A DNA stretch of 23,784 nt, from contig DKVL01000063.1 of the NCBI GenBank assembly GCA_002491195.1, positions 110,071 to 133,854 on the forward strand. The letters run 5' to 3'. Under the pieces are notes generated by a model, which had not been told where the DNA came from, ran no database searches, and saw only the letters and a program-made list of their open reading frames with translations. Source of the stretch: Lachnospiraceae bacterium UBA7179. GTDB taxonomy: Bacteria; Bacillota; Clostridia; Lachnospirales; Lachnospiraceae. Positions 9,210-17,916 of this stretch are shown piece after piece. A program made the translations under genes and the position numbers. The first letter of the stretch is position 1; the number at the start of each line of letters is the position of its first letter.

Positions 9210-9690
9210 TCTCTCCTATGTACATCGTGTGCAGATCGCCGTCCTTGTACCACTTGGCGATTTCCGGTGAGATGAAAGCGTCTTCTGTAAGCTTCGTCGC
9301 AGACAGTTTCTGGCATAGAAGGACAAAATTACCTTCGTCGATGAATGGAATCGAGTGCTTGTAATTCCATGTGAGACCGGCCTCGGCGACCTTGTCTGTG
9401 TCGCGCCCGGAATGGGAACCGCAGTAGTTGAGCGCTTCCCTGTGCTCCTTGCCCATAAATGAGATCGAGAAAAAGTCTCCGGCATCGATCAGTTCTTTGG
9501 TGTATCTCGAGTCACGCACAAAGATGAAGGCAACATTTTTCCCCCAGAGTACACCGATGCCGCCCCAGCTGACAGTCATAGTGTTCGCCTTCTGTTTGGA
9601 ACCGGCTGACACAAGGGCCCAGTCTTTTCCAAATGATTCAAATGGATTGAACTCCAATGTTTCGATTGGAATAGGTTGAAATACGTGCAT
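9187..9690 (-). CDS. Flavin reductase-like (FMN-binding) protein
   Basis: 167 residues, the usual size of the small flavin reductase-like FMN-binding split-barrel proteins of anaerobes. The stretch NTMTVSWGGIGVLWGK (about residues 37-52) is the family's typical N-terminal signature, followed by FVRDSRYTKELID and FSISF of the barrel. Such proteins bind FMN and reduce flavins or act as small NAD(P)H-dependent electron carriers; substrate and partner are not shown by the sequence. The ATG complement at 9688-9690 has AAGGAG upstream and its own promoter (9736-9764). It is monocistronic, divergent from the diguanylate cyclase and convergent with the CPBP protease, with which it shares 23 bases at the 3' end. 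Confidence 0.87.
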   Translation of the reverse strand: MHVFQPIPIETLEFNPFESFGKDWALVSAGSKQKANTMTVSWGGIGVLWGKNVAFIFVRDSRYTKELIDAGDFFSISFMGKEHREALNYCGSHSGRDTDKVAEAGLTWNYKHSIPFIDEGNFVLLCQKLSATKLTEDAFISPEIAKWYKDGDLHTMYIGEIIELMAR

Positions 9691-9735
9691 ATCAATCGCT
9701 CCTTCTAAATATGATAAAAATTCGACTATATTGTT

Positions 9736-9764
9736 AGTATACTATCTTGTGATCAAAATGACAA
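9736..9764 (-). promoter_or_regulatory. Promoter of the flavin reductase gene
   Basis: Read on the minus strand: TTGTCA (complement of 9759-9764), a 17-base spacer, then TATACT (complement of 9736-9741). Each hexamer is one mismatch from the sigma-A consensus. The -10 box sits inside the perfect 10-base palindrome TAGTATACTA (9735-9744), which could be a repressor operator. Transcription would start about 40 bases before the ATG. Confidence 0.72.
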
Positions 9765-9832
9765 CATTTCTTGTGCTGGATTTCATAAAAACGCGGTAGA
9801 AAGGTTAAATTGGCTAAACTGTGCCAAAAATA

Positions 9833-9861
9833 TTGCCTGATTTTCCAAAATGAGATATCAT
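9833..9861 (+). promoter_or_regulatory. Candidate promoter of the diguanylate cyclase gene
   Basis: TTGCCT (9833-9838), a 17-base spacer and TATCAT (9856-9861) match sigma-A at 4/6 and 5/6 positions. It lies 69 bases before the GTG start. The rest of the 240-base divergent gap (9691-9930) holds the oppositely directed flavin reductase promoter and no gene. Confidence 0.55.
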
Positions 9862-9930
9862 AAAAGAGAGCGAATTGTTATGCGAAAGGAACGAACAGCT
9901 CGGTTCCTTGGAAAATATGGAGGCTGACAG

Positions 9931-12900
9931 GTGAGTAGAAAATTAAGGAATCGTATCACCGCGATTATGCTAATGATCGCGATGATTGCAGGACACTGGG
10001 GCGTTTTGGCGGTACAGGCGCAGGAAGAGAGTGAGAGCGATCTCTCAGGTTTGTTGAAGGTTACTTTCAATCTTGAGGAAAAGGAAATCCGCCAGTACAT
10101 TGAAGGTTTTGAGCAGAAATATCCGGATGTGGAAGTAATCTATGAGTGTGTCGATGACTATGAAAATACGATGGTTGACCGGATCACAAACGGGGATTAC
10201 GGAGATGTGCTGTTTGTGCCGGGATTTATGGACAACAAGGAGATTCCCAACTGTTTTGCGCCGCTTGGCAACTATTATCGGATGGCGGCAAAGTACAATT
10301 ATATTGACAGTGGGTTTTCATCGGGAAATATTGTCTACACGATTCCGTCAAGCGCTTATCTTATGGGGATCATATATAATAAGGACGTATTTTACAAGGC
10401 GGGAATCAGTACTCCGCCGACAAGCATCGATGAATTTTTCGAAGATATGTCCATGATCAGGGAACGGACGGATGCAACGCCTGTTTGCTTCAATAGTTCT
10501 CTTGACTGGACACTTCGAAACTGGATTGATTTTCCCTATGCGGAGATGACAGGCGATCCTGATTATAAGGGGAATAAGTTTGTCTATGAAAAAGATCCAT
10601 TTACAGAGGGAGGTACATATTACACCGTATATCAGATGATCTATGATCTGGAAGCATACGGATATACGGAGGGGATTGAGAACAACGTCAGCTGGGAGAC
10701 GACCTGCAGGGATCTGAATGAAGGGCGTTGCGGATGTATTACTATGGGATCCTGGGCGCTGGCACAGATCAAAGCATCTGGAGCGAATGGTGATTCGATC
10801 GGTTTTATGCCGTTTCCGAATGAGATCAATGGAAAGCAGTATGTGACGCTCAACACAGATTATAATTACGCAGTGAAGAGGGACAGTGAGAACGTTGACG
10901 CGGCAAAGGCCTTTGTCGAATATATGCTCGATGAGTCCGGTTACGCCCTGAACAGGGAATTGATCTCGATCGTCAAGACGGATCCTTATCCGGATACATA
11001 TGGCGACATGGAAAATGTCGTTCCGGTGAGAAATGAGCCATATAACGGCGGAAACTACTCAGTTTACCTGAATATGGTCAAGTCGATTGACCCGACGGAC
11101 GCGGAGGAGATCCGGCGTATTATCAGGGCGGCAGGACAGGGAAGTGAGTCTTTCGACCAGATCATGCAGGAGTGGAACAGGCGCTGGGAAGGGGCGCGGT
11201 CAGACAATGCTGTGCTGTTGGACAGAAGTGAGACACTTGCGCTGTCCATTGAGGAAAGCACAAAGAGTGAGACCGAGAGTAGTCAGACAGACAATTTTTT
11301 CAAGACAGATTATGATATTATGCTGTCTCCCACAGAGAATGAGTATATAGACAGTAAGCAGAATCTGCGCGTAGGGTATCTTAGAGGACACGCTCCTTTT
11401 CAGTACGAGGAGGAGGATGAGCTGCTGAACCGTAGTTTTGAAGGTCTGTGTGCGATGCTGTGTCAGATGATCGAGGATAATACTAATCTGGAATTAGAGT
11501 ACATTCCTTATGACAGTGAGGAGGAACTGGTGCAGGCTCTGGAATCAGGGACGCTGGACATGGCAGCAGGTGTGAAAACCAGTCCTCAATACGAGAACAG
11601 AGTTAAGTTTTCAAGAGAATATATAGAATATATCAATGTATTGCTGCGGAATGAGAATGTTGAGATGAATCAACTGGAAGGCAGTAGACAGGCAGTTGTA
11701 TTAGGAGAGAATAGCGCTATAGAGCCAGTCAGTCAGTTCCAGACAGTGGATGTGCCGTCAATTTCCGAGGCTGTGAAATGTATTGATGCGCATGATGCAG
11801 AATATGCCATAACCAATTATTACAGTGCAGAGTATTATATACGGGATCAGGAGTGCCAGAATATTGTCGTGGTGCCGCTGACAGAGAAGACGAAGCTTGG
11901 GTTTGCGTATGCGAATGATGTGGACAGCAGACTGATCGCGATCTGCAATAAATGTATCTACAGCCTGTCGGAGGACACGATTCAGATGATGCTGCTGCAG
12001 AATATGGATCCAGAGGCGAAACCGGTAACGCTTGCGCGGTTTATCAGGGAGAATCCACTCACTGCGATTCTGGTGGGACTGCTGATCCTGCTGCTGATCG
12101 TCAGCGCACTGTGGATCGTATGGCGTGAAAAGGAAAAAAGCCGCAAGAAGCGGGAACTTGACAACAAGCGGTATGCGATTCTGTCACACCTGACAGACGA
12201 GTACGTATTTGAGTATGATCTGAAAGAGGGCGTTGTCCATTTCGAGGAGAAGTTTGAGGAGAAGTTTCATTTTGAGCGGGATATCAGGCTGACGGATTAT
12301 GCGTATGACCAGCCGGCACTGAACAAATTGATCGAGAACTGCAATCTGGCAAAGGAAAATGATGCGACGACAACAGATGCCTTTGAGCTGGAAGACTGTA
12401 CAGGCGAAAAGCAATGGTATCGGATGATCGCCTACCGGATAGCGGGAGAGAACGGGCAGCCGAGCCACCTCATCGGAAAGATCATGAATGTGCAGGAAGT
12501 GGTGGAGGAAAAGCAGCGGATTCAGAACGAGGCAGACCGGGACGCACTGACCAGTATCTACAACAGAACAGGCTACGAGAAGCGTGTCCATGAGCTTTCG
12601 GAAAAATATGGGGAAAATGCGTCTGTTATCTTTGCGGTTCTCGACCTTGACAACTTTAAGTCCGTGAATGATTCCCTGGGGCACGCGGGCGGTGATGAGG
12701 CGTTAAAGCTTCTTGCAGGCAGACTGGACAGGATGTCGGGAGAGAATACGGTTGTGGCGCGGTATGGCGGTGATGAGTTTGTGGTTTGTATGTTTGCGGT
12801 GGATCAGGCAGATGGACAGAAGATTTTTGAGACGCTGGTGAATGGCATGGACACAGATATGAACTATCAGGGTCGGCTCCATCATCTTTCCATCAGCCTG

Positions 12901-13029
12901 GGGGCAGTCTACGCAGAGCATACGCTTCCTTTGGCAGTCCTCTTTGTGGAGGCGGATCAGGTGCTCTACCAGGTGAAATCAGCGGGTAAAAATGGTTTTA
13001 AGCTGGTCAGCCATGGGGAAACAGTCTGA
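9931..13029 (+). CDS. Membrane diguanylate cyclase with two extracellular solute-binding domains
   Basis: 1032 residues. The GTG start lies after GGAGG (9919-9923). An N-terminal signal peptide (residues 1-31, hydrophobic core IMLMIAMIAGHWGVLAV, likely cut near VQA-Q) exports a family 1 ABC solute-binding-type domain (about 38-440; it contains VIYECVDDYENTM, GDVLFVPGFMDN and MGIIYNKDVFYKAGI). A family 3 solute-binding domain follows (about 478-700; NLRVGYLRGHAPFQY, LDMAAGVKTSPQYENRVKFS). A transmembrane helix (about 709-731) leads to a PAS-like cytosolic region (about 750-855) and a GGDEF domain (about 868-1030) with intact ARYGGDEF (GGDEF at 946-950). The GGDEF domain makes cyclic di-GMP from GTP. 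The usual inhibitory RxxD site just upstream is absent (SGEN). Inference: ligand capture outside sets c-di-GMP inside. The gene stands alone; no EAL gene or ABC permease is adjacent. Confidence 0.9.
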   Translation: MSRKLRNRITAIMLMIAMIAGHWGVLAVQAQEESESDLSGLLKVTFNLEEKEIRQYIEGFEQKYPDVEVIYECVDDYENTMVDRITNGDYGDVLFVPGFMDNKEIPNCFAPLGNYYRMAAKYNYIDSGFSSGNIVYTIPSSAYLMGIIYNKDVFYKAGISTPPTSIDEFFEDMSMIRERTDATPVCFNSSLDWTLRNWIDFPYAEMTGDPDYKGNKFVYEKDPFTEGGTYYTVYQMIYDLEAYGYTEGIENNVSWETTCRDLNEGRCGCITMGSWALAQIKASGANGDSIGFMPFPNEINGKQYVTLNTDYNYAVKRDSENVDAAKAFVEYMLDESGYALNRELISIVKTDPYPDTYGDMENVVPVRNEPYNGGNYSVYLNMVKSIDPTDAEEIRRIIRAAGQGSESFDQIMQEWNRRWEGARSDNAVLLDRSETLALSIEESTKSETESSQTDNFFKTDYDIMLSPTENEYIDSKQNLRVGYLRGHAPFQYEEEDELLNRSFEGLCAMLCQMIEDNTNLELEYIPYDSEEELVQALESGTLDMAAGVKTSPQYENRVKFSREYIEYINVLLRNENVEMNQLEGSRQAVVLGENSAIEPVSQFQTVDVPSISEAVKCIDAHDAEYAITNYYSAEYYIRDQECQNIVVVPLTEKTKLGFAYANDVDSRLIAICNKCIYSLSEDTIQMMLLQNMDPEAKPVTLARFIRENPLTAILVGLLILLLIVSALWIVWREKEKSRKKRELDNKRYAILSHLTDEYVFEYDLKEGVVHFEEKFEEKFHFERDIRLTDYAYDQPALNKLIENCNLAKENDATTTDAFELEDCTGEKQWYRMIAYRIAGENGQPSHLIGKIMNVQEVVEEKQRIQNEADRDALTSIYNRTGYEKRVHELSEKYGENASVIFAVLDLDNFKSVNDSLGHAGGDEALKLLAGRLDRMSGENTVVARYGGDEFVVCMFAVDQADGQKIFETLVNGMDTDMNYQGRLHHLSISLGAVYAEHTLPLAVLFVEADQVLYQVKSAGKNGFKLVSHGETV

Positions 13030-13101
13030 CCACAAGTGCACCAAAGCGCACACATCAATGCACTATATCAAAACTTTTTTTAAAAATTTAGCGAATAAGA
13101 C

Positions 13102-13130
13102 TTTACAAATCAGGAAAAATTTCATATAAT
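13102..13130 (+). promoter_or_regulatory. Promoter of the gltBD operon
   Basis: TTTACA (13102-13107), exactly 17 bases, then the perfect -10 box TATAAT (13125-13130). Transcription should start near 13137, only about 26 bases before the terminator hairpin at 13163, giving a leader of about 230 bases to gltB. Confidence 0.8.
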
Positions 13131-13162
13131 GTGAAAAGCACAGGATCATATTGAATTTTTAG

Positions 13163-13205
13163 AGCAACCAAAGGCGGTTAACAGCTGTTTTTTGGTTGCT
13201 TTTTT
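13163..13205 (+). terminator. Intrinsic terminator in the gltB leader (probable attenuator)
   Basis: A perfect 10-bp stem AGCAACCAAA (13163-13172) / TTTGGTTGCT (13191-13200), with an 18-base loop, is followed by six T (13200-13205). Because it lies downstream of the strong promoter at 13102-13130 and upstream of gltB in the same direction, it should stop most gltBD transcripts unless antiterminated. A competing small hairpin AACC-AAAGGC-GGTT (13166-13179) uses the same 5' arm. It could also end read-through from the cyclase gene. Confidence 0.82.
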
Positions 13206-13280
13206 GTCAGAAAGGAGTGCGTGGAACACACAAATTGACTGATAATCTGACAATTATTCAACAGCGATAACAAGTAAATA

Positions 13281-13330
13281 TAGTACTCTATCTGGCCCGC
13301 AACTCTAATTTCTGTCTGGATGGAGTACTA
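13281..13330 (+). promoter_or_regulatory. Long inverted repeat in the gltB leader
   Basis: TAGTACTCTATC (13281-13292) pairs with GATGGAGTACTA (13319-13330) over 12 positions, with a single G-U pair; the intervening 26 bases can add three more weak pairs. It is 37 bases before the gltB ATG and has no T-run after it, so it is not a terminator. It could be an RNA structure in the leader or a DNA operator for a dimeric regulator. Confidence 0.5.
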
Positions 13331-13367
13331 GAACAAAAACTTGAAATAAGGATAAGGAGAGAATGAG

Positions 13368-16300
13368 ATGTTTGATGCAAAAATGAATGTCCCCAAAGCA
13401 CCGCTTCACAGAGCAGAGTTTGAACACGATAACTGCGGAATTGGTGCAGTTGTTAACATCAAAGGCACAAAGACGCGTGAGACCGTCGAGAATGCCTTAA
13501 AGATTGTCGAGAATCTGGAACACAGGGCTGGCAAGGACGCAGAGGGAAAGACGGGTGACGGTGTTGGTATCTTAGTTCAGATCTGTCATGACTTTTTTGT
13601 CAAGGTCACAAAGCCGCTCGGAATCGAACTTGGCGGTGAGCGGGAGTATGGTGTGGGTATGTTCTTTTTCCCACAGGATGAGCTCAAGAGAAACCAGGCA
13701 AAGAAAATGTTTGAGATCATCGTCGAGAAGGAAGGACTGGAATTTCTCGGGTGGCGTGAAGTGCCATGTGTACCGACAGTTCTCGGACATAAGGCTGTGG
13801 AGTGTATGCCCTATATCATGCAGGCTTTTGTGAGGAAGCCGGCAAATGTGGAAAAAGGGCTTGCTTTTGACAGAAAACTCTACATTGCCAGGCGTGTGTT
13901 TGAGCAGAGTTCAGACAATACTTATGTGGTGTCTCTCAGCAGCAGAACGATCGTGTATAAAGGAATGTTTCTTGTAAAACAGCTTAGAACTTTTTTCCGG
14001 GATCTGCAGAGTGCGGATTATCGATCAGCGATCGCGATCGTGCACTCCCGTTTTTCAACAAACACGAATCCAAGCTGGGAGCGGGCGCATCCGAACCGTT
14101 TTATCGTACATAACGGTGAGATCAACACGATCCGCGGCAACGTTGACAAGATGATTGCCCGCGAGGAAAATATGGAATCCGAGTTTCTTAGCCATGAATT
14201 TCACAAGGTGCTGCCAGTTGTCAATGCACAGGGCTCTGACTCCGCGATGCTCGACAATACGCTGGAATTTCTGGTGATGAGCGGCATGGAACTTCCGCTT
14301 GCAGTCATGATCACGATACCGGAGCCATGGGCGAACAACAAGACGATGTCACAGTCCAAGAAGGATTTTTACCAGTATTATGCAACGATGATGGAGCCGT
14401 GGGACGGACCGGCGTCCATTCTCTTCTCGGACGGTGATATTATGGGGGCTGTTCTCGACAGAAACGGACTGAGACCATCACGTTATTATATTACGTCTGA
14501 TGATCAGCTGATTCTTTCGTCAGAGGTTGGTGTGCTCCCGATCGATGCATCCAGGATCGTGAAAAAAGACAGACTTCGCCCTGGAAAAATGCTTCTGGTG
14601 GACACGGTAAAGGGCGAGGTGATCGATGATGACACGCTGAAGGAAAAGTATGCGAAGAGTCATCCTTATGGGGAGTGGCTCGACTCGAATCTCGTTACCT
14701 TGAAGGAATTGAAGATACCAAATGTGCGTGTGCCAGAGTTTTCCAATGAGGAGCGGCAGCGCATGCAGAAGGCATTTGGTTACACGTATGATGAGCTTCA
14801 GACAAGTATCCTGCCGATGGCGAAGAATGGCGGTGAAAGTATCGGTGCAATGGGAGTTGATACTCCGATTCCCGTGCTGTCCAAGACGCACCATCAGTTG
14901 TCCCACTATTTCAAACAGCAGTTTGCACAGGTCACAAACCCGCCGATTGACGCAATCCGCGAGGAGGTTGTCACATCGACGACAGTATATATCGGAAAGG
15001 ACGGAAATCTTTTACAGGATACGGAAAAGAACTGTAATGTATTAAAAGTAAATAATCCGATCCTTACGATTACAGATCTGTTAAAGATCAAGAATATGAA
15101 ACGCGAGGGCTTTCAAGTTGAAGTCATTCCGATCATTTACTACAAGAATACCAGCCTTGAACGCGCGATCGACCGCCTGTATGTGGAAGCTGACCGTGCT
15201 TACCGTGAAGGCGTTAATATCATTATTCTCTCGGACCGCGGCGTTGATGAGAACCATGTGGCAATCCCGTCGCTGCTCGCAGTTTCCGCGATGCAGAAGC
15301 ATTTGATCCGCACAAAGAAGAGAACAAGCGTCGCGCTGATTATTGAGTCCGCAGAGCCGAGGGAAGTGCATGATTTCGCTGCACTGATCGGTTATGGCGC
15401 CTGCGCGGTGAATCCTTATCTGGCGCAGGAATCCATCAAGGAGCTGATCGACAACGGTATGCTGGATAAAGATTATCATGCTGCAGTGGATGATTATAAT
15501 GATGCGATTCTACATGGCATCGTCAAGATTGCGTCAAAGATGGGGATCTCAACAATTCAGTCGTATCAGGGCTCCCAGATTTTTGAGGCGATCGGTATTG
15601 ATGCTGATGTGATCAATAAGTATTTTACAAACACAGTCTGCAGGGTGGGGGGTATCACGCTTCAGGATATCGCAAAGGAAGTGGACGACTTGCATTCCCT
15701 TGCATTTGATCCGCTTGGTCTTGCGACGGACCTGACACTTGACAGTCCAGGACAGCACAAGTCAAGGGGCGGCGCGGAGGAGCACCTATACAACCCGGCT
15801 ACGATCCATATGCTGCAGCAGTCTACCCAGAGGGGCGACTACGAGATGTTTAAGCAGTACTCTGATATGATCAATGATGAGAACAGCGTCCGCAACATCA
15901 GGGGACTGATGGATTTTAATTATCCGAAAAAGAGTATTCCGATCGACGAGGTCGAGAGCGTGGACAGCATTGTCACCCGCTTTAAGACTGGCGCGATGTC
16001 CTATGGTTCGATCTCAAAGGAGGCACACGAAACGCTTGCGATCGCGATGAACAAACTTCATGGAAAGTCAAATTCCGGCGAGGGCGGCGAGGATTTGGAG
16101 CGTATGGTGATCGGCCCGGACGGACTCAACCGCTGTTCGGCGATCAAGCAGGTCGCAAGCGGACGTTTCGGCGTCACCAGCAAATATCTGGTGAGCGCAC
16201 AGGAGATTCAGATCAAGATGGCACAGGGGGCAAAGCCCGGTGAGGGCGGACACCTGCCTGCGGGAAAAGTTTATCCATGGATTGCAAAGACAAGACACTC

Positions 16301-17909
16301 TACACCTGGTGTCGGTTTGATCTCCCCTCCGCCTCACCATGATATTTATTCCATAGAAGATTTGGCACAGTTGATCTATGACCTGAAAAATTCAAATAAG
16401 GATGCGCGCATCAGTGTCAAGCTTGTCTCAGAGGCAGGTGTTGGCACAGTTGCAGCAGGCGTTGCGAAAGCGGGCGCACAGGTGGTATTGATATCTGGCT
16501 ATGACGGCGGTACGGGCGCAGCGCCGAAGAGTTCCATTCACAACGCTGGACTTCCATGGGAGCTTGGACTTGCGGAGACACACCAGACATTGATTCAGAA
16601 TGGTTTGAGAACTAAAGTCCGCATCGAGACGGACGGCAAGTTGATGACAGGGCGCGACGTTGCCATTGCGGCAATCCTCGGCGCGGAGGAGTTTGGCTTT
16701 GCGACAGCGCCGCTCGTGACGATGGGCTGTGTGATGATGCGCGTATGCAATCTTGACACGTGTCCAGTAGGCGTGGCGACGCAGAATCCGGAGCTTAGAA
16801 AGCGTTTCAGGGGCAAACCGGAGTATGTGATCAACTTCATGCGGTTTATCGCACAGGAGCTTCGCGAGTACATGGCAAAGCTTGGTGTCCGGACAGTTGA
16901 TGATCTGGTTGGACGCACAGACCTGCTAAAAATGAAAGACGAACTTCCGAAAGGGACAGTGAAGCTTGACTTAAGTCTGATCTTGAATAACCCATATCGG
17001 AAAGAGAAGGCTGTATTTGACCCGAAGCAGGTGTATGACTTTGAACTGGAAAAGACACTGGATGAAAAAGTGTTGTTAAAGCAGCTTGGCGGTGCGCTGG
17101 AAGCTGGTAAGAAGAAAAGTATCGAGGTGGATGTCACCAACACGGACCGGTCGTTTGGTACTATATTTGGCTCAGAGATCACGAAACGATATTATAACAC
17201 CCTGGAGGAAGATACCTTCCGCGTGCTCTGCAACGGCGCCGGCGGACAGAGTTTCGGAGCTTTCATACCAAACGGTCTCACGCTGGAGCTGGTCGGTGAT
17301 TCAAACGATTACTTCGGAAAGGGCTTATCCGGAGGAAAACTGATCGTATATCCGCCGAAAGGAAGCAGTTTTAAACAGGATGAGAACATTATCATCGGAA
17401 ATGTGGCACTGTACGGCGCTACGAGCGGCAAGGCATTTATAGGCGGTGTCGCAGGTGAGCGTTTCTGTGTTAGAAATTCAGGTGCGCTGGCCGTTGTCGA
17501 GGGCGTGGGTGACCACGGGTGCGAGTACATGACAGGAGGACGCGTCGTCGTGCTCGGCGGTACAGGCAAGAACTTTGCAGCAGGTATGAGCGGAGGCATC
17601 GCATATGTTCTCGATGAGGAAAATGACCTGTATATGAGAGTCAACAAGGAAATGATCTCCATGAGTGAGGTTACCAATAAATACGATGTGATCGAGCTTA
17701 AAGAGATGATTCAGGAGCATGTTACTTATACGAATTCTGAGAAAGGCAAGAAAATTCTGGATCACTTTGGGGAGTATCTGCCGAAATTCAAGAAGATCAT
17801 ACCATACGATTACGAGAGAATGCTTAAGACCATTGTACAGATGGAAGAAAAAGGACTCAGCACAGAGCAGGCGCAGATTGAGGCTTTCTATGCTAATACA
17901 CATAAATAG
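13368..17909 (+). CDS. gltB: Glutamate synthase large subunit (GltB)
   Basis: The large subunit hydrolyses glutamine and transfers the ammonia through an internal tunnel to 2-oxoglutarate, making glutamate; GltD supplies the electrons. 1513 residues, normal for the bacterial NADPH enzyme. The class II amidotransferase domain begins at Cys23 in EHDNCGIGAV, so a 22-residue propeptide must be removed. The central domain follows (about 480-780). The FMN/2-oxoglutarate synthase domain (about 830-1200) contains TGAMSYGSISKEAHE, and the 3Fe-4S ligands are Cys1121, Cys1127 and Cys1132 in C-x5-C-x4-C. The C-terminal GXGXG beta-helix (about 1240-1470) begins near CNGAGGQSFGAF. AAGGAGA lies seven bases before the ATG. 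It is first in the operon with gltD, and its leader carries an attenuator-like terminator. Confidence 0.98.
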   Translation: MFDAKMNVPKAPLHRAEFEHDNCGIGAVVNIKGTKTRETVENALKIVENLEHRAGKDAEGKTGDGVGILVQICHDFFVKVTKPLGIELGGEREYGVGMFFFPQDELKRNQAKKMFEIIVEKEGLEFLGWREVPCVPTVLGHKAVECMPYIMQAFVRKPANVEKGLAFDRKLYIARRVFEQSSDNTYVVSLSSRTIVYKGMFLVKQLRTFFRDLQSADYRSAIAIVHSRFSTNTNPSWERAHPNRFIVHNGEINTIRGNVDKMIAREENMESEFLSHEFHKVLPVVNAQGSDSAMLDNTLEFLVMSGMELPLAVMITIPEPWANNKTMSQSKKDFYQYYATMMEPWDGPASILFSDGDIMGAVLDRNGLRPSRYYITSDDQLILSSEVGVLPIDASRIVKKDRLRPGKMLLVDTVKGEVIDDDTLKEKYAKSHPYGEWLDSNLVTLKELKIPNVRVPEFSNEERQRMQKAFGYTYDELQTSILPMAKNGGESIGAMGVDTPIPVLSKTHHQLSHYFKQQFAQVTNPPIDAIREEVVTSTTVYIGKDGNLLQDTEKNCNVLKVNNPILTITDLLKIKNMKREGFQVEVIPIIYYKNTSLERAIDRLYVEADRAYREGVNIIILSDRGVDENHVAIPSLLAVSAMQKHLIRTKKRTSVALIIESAEPREVHDFAALIGYGACAVNPYLAQESIKELIDNGMLDKDYHAAVDDYNDAILHGIVKIASKMGISTIQSYQGSQIFEAIGIDADVINKYFTNTVCRVGGITLQDIAKEVDDLHSLAFDPLGLATDLTLDSPGQHKSRGGAEEHLYNPATIHMLQQSTQRGDYEMFKQYSDMINDENSVRNIRGLMDFNYPKKSIPIDEVESVDSIVTRFKTGAMSYGSISKEAHETLAIAMNKLHGKSNSGEGGEDLERMVIGPDGLNRCSAIKQVASGRFGVTSKYLVSAQEIQIKMAQGAKPGEGGHLPAGKVYPWIAKTRHSTPGVGLISPPPHHDIYSIEDLAQLIYDLKNSNKDARISVKLVSEAGVGTVAAGVAKAGAQVVLISGYDGGTGAAPKSSIHNAGLPWELGLAETHQTLIQNGLRTKVRIETDGKLMTGRDVAIAAILGAEEFGFATAPLVTMGCVMMRVCNLDTCPVGVATQNPELRKRFRGKPEYVINFMRFIAQELREYMAKLGVRTVDDLVGRTDLLKMKDELPKGTVKLDLSLILNNPYRKEKAVFDPKQVYDFELEKTLDEKVLLKQLGGALEAGKKKSIEVDVTNTDRSFGTIFGSEITKRYYNTLEEDTFRVLCNGAGGQSFGAFIPNGLTLELVGDSNDYFGKGLSGGKLIVYPPKGSSFKQDENIIIGNVALYGATSGKAFIGGVAGERFCVRNSGALAVVEGVGDHGCEYMTGGRVVVLGGTGKNFAAGMSGGIAYVLDEENDLYMRVNKEMISMSEVTNKYDVIELKEMIQEHVTYTNSEKGKKILDHFGEYLPKFKKIIPYDYERMLKTIVQMEEKGLSTEQAQIEAFYANTHK

Positions 17910-17916
17910 TACGAAG

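Larger units (their letters stand above)
13030..13367 (+). other. Regulatory intergenic region upstream of gltB
   Basis: 338 bases without a supported gene. In order it holds: a weak dyad AGTGCA/TGCACT (13035-13064) with a T-run some way downstream; a near-consensus promoter (13102-13130); a strong intrinsic terminator (13163-13205); an imperfect dyad around ATTGACTGATAATCTGACAAT whose second half can also pair with TTGTCAG just after the terminator; a long inverted repeat (13281-13330); and the gltB ribosome binding site AAGGAGA (13354-13360). Confidence 0.7.

Noticed and set aside
13035..13080. Terminator for the diguanylate cyclase gene
   Set aside because: The AGTGCA/TGCACT dyad has an 18-base loop and the T-run begins about ten bases after the stem, which is too far. 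The strong hairpin at 13163-13205 is a better candidate for ending read-through.
13214..13271. Short leader peptide reading from GTG after AAAGGAG in the gltB leader
   Set aside because: The possible GTG starts are too close to the Shine-Dalgarno-like sequence or give only five codons, and the peptide has no run of regulatory codons.
13281..13330. CIRCE heat-shock operator
   Set aside because: The arms TAGTACTC/GAGTACTA resemble its form, but they differ from the TTAGCACTC consensus and the gap is about three times too long. The gene downstream is gltB.
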